Shown: positions 7,485-14,962 of the stretch, piece by piece
Position numbering within the stretch: the first letter of the stretch is position 1
Layout of the letters: each line of letters opens with the position of its first letter
Assembly (NCBI GenBank): GCA_947495425.1
Contig: CANLYR010000050.1
Coordinates: forward strand, 1 to 32,005
Direction: 5' to 3'
From: an uncultured Aquimarina sp.
GTDB taxonomy: Bacteria; Bacteroidota; Bacteroidia; Flavobacteriales; Flavobacteriaceae
Length of the DNA: 32,005 nucleotides
Made by a program: the position numbers and the translations under genes
The notes under the pieces: generated by a model
Databases searched by the model: none
What the model was told of the DNA's origin: nothing
Seen by the model: only the letters and a program-made list of their open reading frames with translations

Positions 7485-8930
7485 CTATTTTTTGGATTTA
7501 GATGATCGTTTTGTAAATAAATTCTTAATAGGCTGGATAAATGTATCCATACTAAAAATTCCCTGATCAGTAGTGGCTCTATGGGTTAGAAATATGCTGA
7601 GTGGAAATATAATACAAGTTGAAAGCCAAGATCCGATAAACGGTGGTATACCACCTTCTTCTGCACTATTTTTTGCAAAAATACCTATAAAATGATAGGT
7701 CAAAAACAATACTACTCCGATAACAATTGGCAAACCTAATCCTCCTTTTCTAATTATTGCACCTAGCGGGGCGCCCACAAAAAACAGCAAAATACAAGAG
7801 ACTCCCAAAGCATATTTATTATGTAATGACATTTCATATTTATTGAGGCCTCGTTTTTTACTTACAAGATTCCTTTGAGTTGTGTTGATTTTTCTAATAA
7901 TACCATCAACATTAGAGTACGCAAGTTTATAGATTTGTAGTTTTTGTTGTGTATCAAAATAACATGTAAGATCATCTAGGGTGTCTGATTGTTCACTTTC
8001 TAATGCTTCTTTTTTGATATTTTTATTTATTTCTTTGAGTCCATTTCTTCTCTCTACATCATTAACTATAGCTGTAACATCATTATTAACCTGCACGGAT
8101 AATGAGTCTATCTCATCATTCAGTTCGTTTACATTGAGCATATTAAATCCTTTGCGATATTGTTGGGCATCCATATCTACATTATCCAAAGACGATAAAT
8201 CTATATTGAGTATATATTTCTTAAAGTGCGTCTTTGCAAATGGTAGCTTCTTTCTTTTTTGTGGAGATTTTTGTTGAATTTCTTCATAATAATTACCATC
8301 ATTGAGAACTAACGTAACCAGATCAGAATTAATGCTGCCCTTTAATTCTCCATCGATAGCTCTTATCACTGTAAAATTACCTGGTCTCGCCGCTTTTTTA
8401 TGTATTATTATGTCCTTTAAAAGCTCATCATTATTCCCATACTTTTCTCCTACTTTTATATTGATGTCTCCTAAGTCATTGAACTGATTAGGAGCAATTA
8501 CCATTGCTGGTTTTACTTTAACTATATTTTTCCTAAGATTAATAAATCTTTTTTCTGAAGATGGGATTACTGTGTTCGAAAAAAGAAAAGCTCCTATACC
8601 CACAAAGAAAATAAAAACAGATAATGTTCGCATCGCTCTTTGTAACGAGATCCCTGAAGATTTCATTGCTGCAAACTCATAATTCTCAGCAAAATTTCCA
8701 AAAATCATGATGGATGTCAATAAAATAGTAAGCGGTAACACCATCGGGATTAATCGCGGAGTGGCAAAGGTCAAAAACTTTAAGATTACAGAAAAATCTA
8801 AGTCCTTTCCTGCTAATTCTGATATAAACAACCAGATAGTCTGCAGTAAAAGTATAAACATTATAATTACAAAGAGTGGAAAAAACGTCTTCAAAAAAGT
8901 AGTTAAAATATATCTATCAAGAATTTTCAC
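7485..8930 (-). CDS. LptF/LptG-family permease (YjgP/YjgQ)
   Basis: A 481-residue inner-membrane protein of the family that forms the LptB2FG transporter extracting lipopolysaccharide from the inner membrane. It opens with MKILDRYILTTFLKTFFPLF, typical of LptF/G. Three membrane segments follow within the first ~120 residues. A large periplasmic region spans about 125-370, and three segments follow at the C-terminus, including GVSCILLFFVGAPLGAIIRKGG, a well-conserved family motif. The periplasmic part has a long charged, coiled-coil-like stretch (about 250-340), bigger than in E. coli proteins. LptF and LptG cannot be told apart here. It follows lolA, consistent with an envelope-biogenesis cluster. 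Confidence 0.87.
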   Translation of the reverse strand: MKILDRYILTTFLKTFFPLFVIIMFILLLQTIWLFISELAGKDLDFSVILKFLTFATPRLIPMVLPLTILLTSIMIFGNFAENYEFAAMKSSGISLQRAMRTLSVFIFFVGIGAFLFSNTVIPSSEKRFINLRKNIVKVKPAMVIAPNQFNDLGDINIKVGEKYGNNDELLKDIIIHKKAARPGNFTVIRAIDGELKGSINSDLVTLVLNDGNYYEEIQQKSPQKRKKLPFAKTHFKKYILNIDLSSLDNVDMDAQQYRKGFNMLNVNELNDEIDSLSVQVNNDVTAIVNDVERRNGLKEINKNIKKEALESEQSDTLDDLTCYFDTQQKLQIYKLAYSNVDGIIRKINTTQRNLVSKKRGLNKYEMSLHNKYALGVSCILLFFVGAPLGAIIRKGGLGLPIVIGVVLFLTYHFIGIFAKNSAEEGGIPPFIGSWLSTCIIFPLSIFLTHRATTDQGIFSMDTFIQPIKNLFTKRSSKSKK

Positions 8931-9082
8931 AAGTTCTGTATTTCCAAATTATTCTTCTTTGTACAAGTTAGCCAAAAATCAAAGAAAGCGTATCATTTCA
9001 CACCCATTGATTTACGAAATTATAATTTTATTTTTTTACTATATATCGGTAAAAAGTTCCGGTATGCTTATTAAAGGTATTT

Positions 9083-9718
9083 TTAGTCTAAACGATTTAT
9101 ATAATAATTTTCATATTTTGATTCATCAAATACAAAAAGTGTTTTGGAAATTGGCTGATTTGTTTTAAAACTATTTACAGTAAAAGTAACACTAGTACCA
9201 TTATTCAGCTTCTGAATCATTTTATAAATATGCTTAGTTTGATTATCGATGCCTAGTAATATTTCTTTTAGATCACTTTTTGAATCTATCGGAGTTAATT
9301 TTATAAATTGGATTTTTCTACCGTTCAAATCCTGTATCGCATCCATTTTATAAGAATATCCTTCTTCATAAAAAGTTAACATTTTAGAAGGTGTTATACT
9401 GGTATCATCTTCTTCATCCTGAGACGAGATATTAATTTCTTCATCTTCAGGAACAATAACATATATTTTTTTTCCATCATACATACGTTCAGTACCCATG
9501 ATACTAAGCAGGTATTTATTCCCTTGCAAAGTGACATCACCTCTGGTCTCCTGAGACACATTCTCTGCTGGATTATTAAGAGAATATTTAAAGTTCAAAA
9601 CTATATTGTCATAGCTTTTTACTTTTTTAGAAACTTCATCCAAAAGGCTTTTAGCACTTTGGGCCTGTATCGTCGTTATACCCAGTACAAACATCAAAAG
9701 TAGTAGCTTTCTCATCAT
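9083..9718 (-). CDS. LolA-like outer-membrane lipoprotein carrier protein
   Basis: A 211-residue periplasmic protein with a signal peptide (MMRKLLLLMFVLGITTIQAQ, cleavage probably after AQA/Q near 18-20) followed by a LolA-fold sequence. SAKSLLDEVSKKVKSYDNIVLNFKYSL is the usual N-terminal helix and first strand of the fold. LolA ferries lipoproteins from the LolCDE complex to the outer membrane. Two adjacent Met codons begin the frame; the first is used. It lies 38 bp after ftsK and 152 bp before lptF on the same strand, an order I recall as common in Flavobacteriaceae. The acidic stretch near 88-104 (EDEEINISSQDEEDD) is notable. Confidence 0.8.
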   Translation of the reverse strand: MMRKLLLLMFVLGITTIQAQSAKSLLDEVSKKVKSYDNIVLNFKYSLNNPAENVSQETRGDVTLQGNKYLLSIMGTERMYDGKKIYVIVPEDEEINISSQDEEDDTSITPSKMLTFYEEGYSYKMDAIQDLNGRKIQFIKLTPIDSKSDLKEILLGIDNQTKHIYKMIQKLNNGTSVTFTVNSFKTNQPISKTLFVFDESKYENYYINRLD

Positions 9719-9756
9719 TATATTATGTATTTCTTATTTAATTACTAAACTAAATA

Positions 9757-12270
9757 TTATTCGTGTTCTAACAATTGTTGAAGCGCAACCAAATCTGTTA
9801 CCAAAACCTGTCTTGCTTTACTTCCTTCAAAAGGACCCACTATACCGGCAGCTTCTAATTGATCTATTAGTCTACCCGCTCGATTATAGCCTAACTTTAA
9901 CTTTCTTTGCAATAAAGATGCAGAACCTTGTTGTGCGGTAACAATTACTTCTGCTGCTTCTTTAAACAGTTTATCTCGATCACTTTTATCTATATCAAGA
10001 CTTGTGCCACTTTCTTCTCCTATATACTCAGGTAATAAGTGAGCATCGGGGTATGCTTTTTGGCTTCCTATATACTCTGTAATTCTTTCGACCTCTGGGG
10101 TATCGACAAAAGCACATTGAATCCTTATTACATCATTCCCCTGAGTATACAACATATCTCCTCTACCAATCAATTGATCTGCACCTCCAGTATCTAAGAT
10201 AGTACGTGAATCTATTTTTGAGGTAACTCTAAATGCGATTCTTGCAGGGAAATTGGCTTTAATCATACCGGTAATTACATTAACAGACGGTCGCTGCGTA
10301 GCTATGATTAAATGTATCCCAATAGCTCGGGCTAATTGAGCTAGTCTTGCGATAGGAGTTTCTACTTCCTTACCCGCTGTCATGATAAGGTCTGCAAATT
10401 CATCAACCACCAATACAATATAAGGTAAAAATCGATGTCCATTTTCAGGATTTAATTTCCTGGCTTTAAACTTTGTATTATATTCCTTTATATTGCGCAC
10501 CATAGCATTTTTAAGAAGGTCATACCGAGCATCCATCTCTATACAAAGGGAGTTTAAAGTATTAATTACTTTGGTATTATCTGTAATTATAGCTTCGTCT
10601 GTATCAGGCAGCTTGGCCAAATAATGACGTTCTATCTTATTAAACAGTGTAAGTTCTACCTTTTTAGGATCTACGAGAACAAACTTTACTTCAGCTGGAT
10701 GTTTTTTATAAAGTAACGATGTTAGTATTGCATTAAGTCCAACAGATTTACCTTGTCCTGTAGCACCAGCCATAAGAAGGTGTGGCATTTTGGCTAGATC
10801 TACAACAAATGTTTCATTTGATATTGTTTTCCCTAATGATAGTGGTAGCGCCATCTCTGCATTTTGAAACTTTGGTGAAGCTATTACAGATCGCATCGAA
10901 ACGATTGTTGCATTCTTGTTGGGAACTTCTATACCAATAGTACCTTTACCTGGTATGGGTGCAATGATACGAATACCGAGGGCTGCTAATGACAATGCTA
11001 TATCATCTTCCAGATTTTTAATTTTAGAAATACGTATCCCAGCCTCAGGAACAATTTCGTAGAGTGTTACTGTGGGACCCACTGTAGCTTTGATCTGAGC
11101 AATTTCGATCTTATAGTTTTTTAAGGTCTCTACGATACGATTTTTATTTTCTTCTAGCTCTCCCTGGTCAATTGTAATGCCTCCGGCTTTAGCCGTATAA
11201 TCTTTTAATAAATCAATAGCAGGAAACTTATAATTACCCAATTCTAACTTTGGATCAAACTCTCCAAAATCTTTAACTAATTTATTACTCAGGTTTTTAA
11301 CCACTTGTTCTTCAACAGTAGTTTCAACTTCCATTGCGAGATCCTCTGGATTATCTTTAGATTTTATGATAAGCTTTTCTGGTATTTCACTATCTTGATT
11401 TTTTGGATTTCCATAAAAATCATTGATGGTTGGTGATAGTGAAACTTCATTATTTTCTGCTTCTTTACTTACATTATTATCAGATACAGATTCTTTTACA
11501 ACTTCTTTCTTTTTTTCTTCACTCTTAGTATAACTTTTAGACTTGGCAATGATAGCATCTATTTTTTCTTTGATGTTAGTGCTTGATGCTTCAGTTGTAG
11601 GTGTTGGATTAGTTACCGTATGCCCATTGTTTGTTTTTGATACTTCTTCAAAATCCTTAGTTATTACTTTTTGTGTATTTCTTATAGATTCAGTAAGTTT
11701 TTCTGGTGTATATCTTAATCGTACTACAATATATACTATGGCAAAAAATGCAAGCACCAATACTGTTCCTATAAAACCTATGTAGTCTTGTAAAAAATCA
11801 TTGGTTTCATACCCTATTATTCCGGCTAGTAGACCACTTTCACTTTTTGTAAAGCCAAGAACAACAGATACCCATATCATGACCAAAGTACCCCAAAACC
11901 AAAATCCAGCTAGTCGTTTTTTATTCAAATCAAAAAACAGATATACCCCTGTTAAAGATGTCAACACAGGAAGGATGAGGGCAGAAATTCCAAAGCCTTT
12001 AAAAATAAAGAAGTGACTCACCAAAGCTCCAAACTTGCTTAGCCAGTTTTTTGGAGAAGATGTTCTATTATAAAATTGAGATATTTCACTTTGATCAATT
12101 TTCCAGTTAAAGAAAAATGAAATAAAAGCAAAAAATAACCCTATCCCCAAGAAGAATAAAAAACTTCCCAAAACAACCTTTTGTTGTCTGGACATAGTGA
12201 ATTGTTCTTTCAAAGAGGTTTTAGGTTTTTTTGTTGTTTTCCTTTTTGTACTTACCTTTCTTTTAGCCAT
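9757..12270 (-). CDS. ftsK: DNA translocase FtsK/SpoIIIE
   Basis: An 837-residue septal DNA translocase that pumps chromosome termini during division and aids dimer resolution. A very basic N-terminus (MAKRKVSTKRKTTKK) precedes about four membrane segments in the first 190 residues. A low-complexity charged linker runs to ~325, then comes the motor. Walker A is GATGQGKS and Walker B is IVLVVDEFADLI; DTGGADQLIGRGDMLY follows. The C-terminal gamma winged-helix (ASLLQRKLKLGYNRAGRLIDQLEAAG) reads the KOPS-like polarity sequence. The frame opens at a TTG at 12291, but that TTG is the end of a TATTTTTG promoter core, so the ATG at 12270 is preferred. The linker is short relative to the E. coli protein. 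Confidence 0.95.
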   Translation of the reverse strand: MAKRKVSTKRKTTKKPKTSLKEQFTMSRQQKVVLGSFLFFLGIGLFFAFISFFFNWKIDQSEISQFYNRTSSPKNWLSKFGALVSHFFIFKGFGISALILPVLTSLTGVYLFFDLNKKRLAGFWFWGTLVMIWVSVVLGFTKSESGLLAGIIGYETNDFLQDYIGFIGTVLVLAFFAIVYIVVRLRYTPEKLTESIRNTQKVITKDFEEVSKTNNGHTVTNPTPTTEASSTNIKEKIDAIIAKSKSYTKSEEKKKEVVKESVSDNNVSKEAENNEVSLSPTINDFYGNPKNQDSEIPEKLIIKSKDNPEDLAMEVETTVEEQVVKNLSNKLVKDFGEFDPKLELGNYKFPAIDLLKDYTAKAGGITIDQGELEENKNRIVETLKNYKIEIAQIKATVGPTVTLYEIVPEAGIRISKIKNLEDDIALSLAALGIRIIAPIPGKGTIGIEVPNKNATIVSMRSVIASPKFQNAEMALPLSLGKTISNETFVVDLAKMPHLLMAGATGQGKSVGLNAILTSLLYKKHPAEVKFVLVDPKKVELTLFNKIERHYLAKLPDTDEAIITDNTKVINTLNSLCIEMDARYDLLKNAMVRNIKEYNTKFKARKLNPENGHRFLPYIVLVVDEFADLIMTAGKEVETPIARLAQLARAIGIHLIIATQRPSVNVITGMIKANFPARIAFRVTSKIDSRTILDTGGADQLIGRGDMLYTQGNDVIRIQCAFVDTPEVERITEYIGSQKAYPDAHLLPEYIGEESGTSLDIDKSDRDKLFKEAAEVIVTAQQGSASLLQRKLKLGYNRAGRLIDQLEAAGIVGPFEGSKARQVLVTDLVALQQLLEHE

Positions 12271-12288
12271 TTTTTGAATGTCTTGACG

Positions 12289-12296
12289 CAAAAATA
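12289..12296 (-). promoter_or_regulatory. Promoter core of ftsK
   Basis: TATTTTTG on the minus strand, a perfect TAnnTTTG match about 20 bp upstream of the chosen ATG, so ftsK may be transcribed separately from dgkA with a very short leader. Confidence 0.5.
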
Positions 12297-12337
12297 CGAA
12301 TATCTATATTGGAACGTAAAAATGCCTGAAAAATTTT

Positions 12338-12706
12338 CTAAATGAAATAAGGTACATAAATAATCAAACCAATAATCACGGCTGTGATCGCAGCTATAAA
12401 AACGGCTCCAGCTGCAACATCTTTAATAAAACCAATTTTATCATGAAAATCAGGATGTATAAAATCTGCAACGGCTTCTATAGTTGTATTAACACCTTCA
12501 ACACTCATCACCAAACCTATAGCAAAGATTTGCAAAGCCCACTCTGTGGGTGTAATATGCAAGTAAAAACCTAATATAGTTACGAGTATAGCAATACCAA
12601 ATTGAACTTGAATACTGGGTTCTGTTTTTAGTAATAAAAGTGCTCCTTTTATAGCATAGCCACAACCACGAAGCCTACCTACAATAAAACTAGAAATCTT
12701 ATTCAT
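12338..12706 (-). CDS. dgkA: Diacylglycerol kinase, DgkA family (small integral membrane)
   Basis: A 122-residue integral membrane kinase with three hydrophobic segments, predicted to phosphorylate diacylglycerol or undecaprenol for lipid recycling. The signature VEGVNTTIEAVADFIHPDFHDKIGFIKDVAAGAV carries the Glu/Asn and Asp-rich catalytic pattern of the family (E. coli has NSAIEAVVDR followed by KDMGSAAV). The preceding GYAIKGALLLLKTEPSIQVQ is the amphipathic N-terminal part. A TTG at 12712 is in frame, but the ATG two codons later gives the normal MNKISSFIVGRLRGCGYA start. The ATG lies 6 nt after the tpx stop, implying co-transcription and perhaps coupled translation. Lipid specificity (DAG or undecaprenol) is open. 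Confidence 0.87.
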   Translation of the reverse strand: MNKISSFIVGRLRGCGYAIKGALLLLKTEPSIQVQFGIAILVTILGFYLHITPTEWALQIFAIGLVMSVEGVNTTIEAVADFIHPDFHDKIGFIKDVAAGAVFIAAITAVIIGLIIYVPYFI

Positions 12707-12712
12707 TATCAA

Positions 12713-13213
12713 TTAAGATAATGTGTTTAGTGCAGCCGTATAATTTGGTTCTTGTACAATTTCTGGTACTAACTCGGTATATGTAATCGTCCCATTTTCA
12801 TCAAGAACAATAACTGCTCTAGCGTGTAGGCCTTGCATGGGACCGTCGATAATTTCTACTCCATAGTCTTTACCAAAATTGCCATTTCTAAAATCAGAAA
12901 GGCTGATAACGTCCTCTAAGCCTTCTGCAGCACAAAATCGACCTAGTGCAAAAGGTAAATCGCGAGATACACACAACACCTTTGTATTTGATATGTTACT
13001 GGCTTCTTCATTAAATGTTCGGGCAGAAGCAGCGCAAATCCCAGTATCTATAGATGGGAAGATGTTTAAAATAACTCTCGTCCCCTTATAATCGGATAGT
13101 TTTGATATTGACAAATCTTCACGTACTAATTCAAAATCAGGAGCTTTTTCTCCAATTTGAGGTAGATGACTATTGGTATGTATTTCGTTTCCTTTCAAAG
13201 TTATAGTTGCCAT
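12713..13213 (-). CDS. tpx: Thiol peroxidase, atypical 2-Cys peroxiredoxin (Tpx)
   Basis: A 166-residue cytosolic peroxidase that reduces hydrogen and lipid peroxides using thioredoxin. The peroxidatic cysteine is Cys60 in NIFPSIDTGICAASARTFNE and the resolving cysteine Cys94 in LGRFCAAEG, the spacing expected for Tpx. The N-terminal KGNEIHTNSHLPQIGEKAPDF and the late GLHARAVIVLDENG segment also match. One extra cysteine (Cys81) lies in the VLCVSRDLPFA strand, a common position. It heads the dgkA transcription unit and is separated from the peroxiredoxin-thioredoxin cluster by a terminator, so two peroxide-defence units lie side by side. Confidence 0.93.
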   Translation of the reverse strand: MATITLKGNEIHTNSHLPQIGEKAPDFELVREDLSISKLSDYKGTRVILNIFPSIDTGICAASARTFNEEASNISNTKVLCVSRDLPFALGRFCAAEGLEDVISLSDFRNGNFGKDYGVEIIDGPMQGLHARAVIVLDENGTITYTELVPEIVQEPNYTAALNTLS

Positions 13214-13283
13214 AATATGATTGTTTTTTGTGTGTTAAAATTAGTAAGATTATATCATAATATTGATAAAGTTTTTAGAAAAT

Positions 13284-13312
13284 AAAAAAACCTTTCGAAA
13301 TGAAAGGTTTTT
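13284..13312 (-). terminator. Intrinsic terminator after the peroxiredoxin-thioredoxin cluster
   Basis: AAACCTTTC/GAAAGGTTT, a 9-bp stem with a 5-nt loop, flanked by A-run and T-run so it can work on both strands. On the minus strand it closes the cluster ending at 13323 and insulates tpx. Confidence 0.8.
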
Positions 13313-13322
13313 ATTTTCTTTT

Positions 13323-13580
13323 TCATGTATCAATAGATCCTAGAACCCTTTTCATAAAAGTATTGAGTGCTTCTTTCTTAGGAGTTCCTTCTTTTATCAT
13401 TTTATCTACCTCAAGCGCTCCATACATATTAGAAATTAACTCTCCGATGACATCGAGCTCTTCATCTTTTAAAGTAGACACCTCGGTTAGCGCTTCTAGT
13501 GTTTCGATAGTTTCGATTAAAAAATCTTCATCATTTTCTTCAATGAAACCTGTAAGGTGCTTAATTACTGGTAACTTCAT
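13323..13580 (-). CDS. Small acidic protein of the peroxiredoxin-thioredoxin cluster
   Basis: An 85-residue acidic, all-helical-looking protein without cysteines, signal peptide or membrane segment. It begins MKLPVIKHLTGFIEENDEDF and is rich in Glu/Asp until about residue 48, then has a GELISNMYGALEVDKMIKEG-type helix. Its start overlaps the thioredoxin gene by 20 bp, a tight coupling that suggests co-translation. I recall a conserved flavobacterial domain-of-unknown-function family (possibly DUF6952) next to thioredoxins, but cannot confirm the name. By context it may assist the thioredoxin or peroxiredoxin, for instance as a chaperone-like partner; that is inference only. The terminator 9 bp beyond its stop makes it the last gene. 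Confidence 0.72.
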   Translation of the reverse strand: MKLPVIKHLTGFIEENDEDFLIETIETLEALTEVSTLKDEELDVIGELISNMYGALEVDKMIKEGTPKKEALNTFMKRVLGSIDT

Positions 13581-13875
13581 CTACTAAATCTTTTAAAACA
13601 TCAAACTTATTTGTTTGCACCTGATTTACAAAAGTTCCATTTTTAAAAGCAGCAAAAGTAGGTAAATTATCTACTGTCGCCATTTTTCGAGACTCAGGAT
13701 TTTTTTCTGCATCTACGATTAGAAATGTAGTTTCACTTTTTTCTGTTGCCAATTTTTTGAACTTTGGTTTCATAATTCGGCAATTACCACACCATGATGC
13801 AGAATATTGGACAATAACGGTACCATTATTTTCTACATATTGAGAAAGATTATCTTCTGTTAATTCTTGAATCAT
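13561..13875 (-). CDS. Thioredoxin-family protein (WCGNC)
   Basis: A 104-residue single-domain cytosolic thioredoxin-like protein. The active site is SWCGNC (Cys29 and Cys32), differing from the canonical WCGPC by Asn in place of Pro, which usually shifts redox potential. The cis-proline motif NLPTFAAF (Pro72) is present. Given the peroxiredoxin upstream, the simplest role is electron donor to that enzyme. The start ATG follows a 168-bp gap containing two hairpins, and the end overlaps the small acidic gene. It is unlikely to be the main housekeeping thioredoxin because of the altered motif, though that is inference. Confidence 0.85.
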   Translation of the reverse strand: MIQELTEDNLSQYVENNGTVIVQYSASWCGNCRIMKPKFKKLATEKSETTFLIVDAEKNPESRKMATVDNLPTFAAFKNGTFVNQVQTNKFDVLKDLVDEVTSN

Positions 13876-13906
13876 AAAAATTAATTTAAAAAATTAGTAA
13901 AAAATT

Positions 13907-13967
13907 CTAGGTAGGCACAAAAAGCTTTCCTAAAGAGAAGGCTTAAAAGGTTTCGAAGCTACCCTAG
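13907..13967. other. Two-level inverted repeat between trx and prx
   Basis: CTAGGTAG at 13907-13914 pairs with CTACCCTAG at 13959-13967, one base bulged, and encloses an 8-bp hairpin (AAGCTTTC at 13922 with GAAGGCTT at 13937, one G-U in the plus-strand reading). On the minus strand the inner hairpin ends in a short T-run, so it could be a weak terminator or an RNA stability element. Confidence 0.45.
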
Positions 13968-13995
13968 GAGCATTAAAATATTTATTATCGAATAA

Positions 13996-14025
13996 CATTT
14001 CTCCAGAAGATATTCTGGAGAAATG
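13996..14025. other. Perfect 13-bp hairpin after the peroxiredoxin gene
   Basis: CATTTCTCCAGAA and TTCTGGAGAAATG form a perfect 13-bp stem with a 4-nt GATA loop, 18 bp downstream of the peroxiredoxin stop. There is no T-run on the minus strand, so it looks like an intercistronic RNA-stabilising or processing hairpin more than a terminator. Confidence 0.6.
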
Positions 14026-14043
14026 CTGTAGTATTATACATTA

Positions 14044-14682
14044 CTAATTAGAAGCCAAATATGAAGCTACTCCATCTCTATTTGCATTCATTGCTTCCTT
14101 TCCTTCTTCCCAATTCGCAGGACATACTTCTCCATTCTTTTGAACATGAGTATAGGCATCAATTAATCTTAAAAACTCAGCTACATTTCTTCCTACGGGC
14201 ATATGATTTACACCTTCATGAAAAACTGTTCCTTCTTCGTCTATCAAATATGTAGCTCTGTAAGTAACATTATCTCCTTCTACTGTCACAACACCGGTTT
14301 CATCATTGTATGTTTCGTTTGCAATGTCCAATATACCTAGTGTACTAGACAAATTACGATTAGAATCTGCAAGTATTGGATACGTTACTCCTTCTATTCC
14401 ACCATTATCTTTTGATGTGTTTAACCATGCAAAATGTACTTCTGGAGTATCACATGAAGCGCCAATAACAACAGTATTTCTCTTTTCAAACTCTTTTAAT
14501 GCCTCTTGAAAAGCGTGTAATTCTGTAGGACACACAAAGGTGAAGTCTTTAGGGTACCAAAATAACAAAACTTTTTTATTATTATTTTTAGCTTCTTCCA
14601 AAACGTTAAGCTTAAAAGTATCCCCCATATCATTCATTGCATCAACATCTAAATTTGGGAATTTTTTACCTACAAATGTCAT
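14044..14682 (-). CDS. Typical 2-Cys peroxiredoxin (AhpC/Prx1 type)
   Basis: A 212-residue cytosolic peroxidase reducing hydrogen peroxide and organic peroxides. The peroxidatic Cys51 lies in WYPKDFTFVCPTELHAFQ and the resolving Cys187 in GEVCPANWEEG. Arg165 in PVGRNVAEFLRLIDA supports the active site, as in the family. It is likely homodimeric or decameric through inter-subunit disulfides. It is the first gene of the cluster with thioredoxin and the small acidic protein and has a TATATTTG promoter core. Reductant is probably the neighbouring thioredoxin; no AhpF homologue is present in the window. It is somewhat longer than the ~187-residue AhpC of E. coli, the extra length being an internal insertion and C-terminal tail. 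Confidence 0.92.
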   Translation of the reverse strand: MTFVGKKFPNLDVDAMNDMGDTFKLNVLEEAKNNNKKVLLFWYPKDFTFVCPTELHAFQEALKEFEKRNTVVIGASCDTPEVHFAWLNTSKDNGGIEGVTYPILADSNRNLSSTLGILDIANETYNDETGVVTVEGDNVTYRATYLIDEEGTVFHEGVNHMPVGRNVAEFLRLIDAYTHVQKNGEVCPANWEEGKEAMNANRDGVASYLASN

Positions 14683-14726
14683 AGTATTATTTTTTTAAAT
14701 TTATAACTAATTATCATTTTACAGCG

Positions 14727-14734
14727 CAAATATA
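14727..14734 (-). promoter_or_regulatory. Promoter core of the peroxiredoxin cluster
   Basis: TATATTTG on the minus strand, a perfect TAnnTTTG match about 45 bp upstream of the peroxiredoxin ATG. No -33 match at 19 bp; no recognisable OxyR site was identified. Confidence 0.5.
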
Positions 14735-14962
14735 CGTCTACTTACATAATAACTTTCACTCCATGATTTTAATTATTTATATTAAAATAGGTTTTACCAA
14801 TTACTAAATAATCTTTTTATAAAACGCAAGAAATCCTACAAGAAACCACAATTACCTACAAAAATTACGGATAAATTGCACTTTTATTACGGTGAGTTGC
14901 ACGATGTTAAATCTATTTTCGTATTTTGGTCGACTGATAACAAACCAAGCAAGCATTAACAA

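Noticed and set aside
8707..9168. A 153-codon open frame on the plus strand
   Set aside because: It spans the start of the LptF/G gene and the end of the LolA-like gene; its translation is a basic, motif-free sequence, so it is a shadow of the minus-strand genes.
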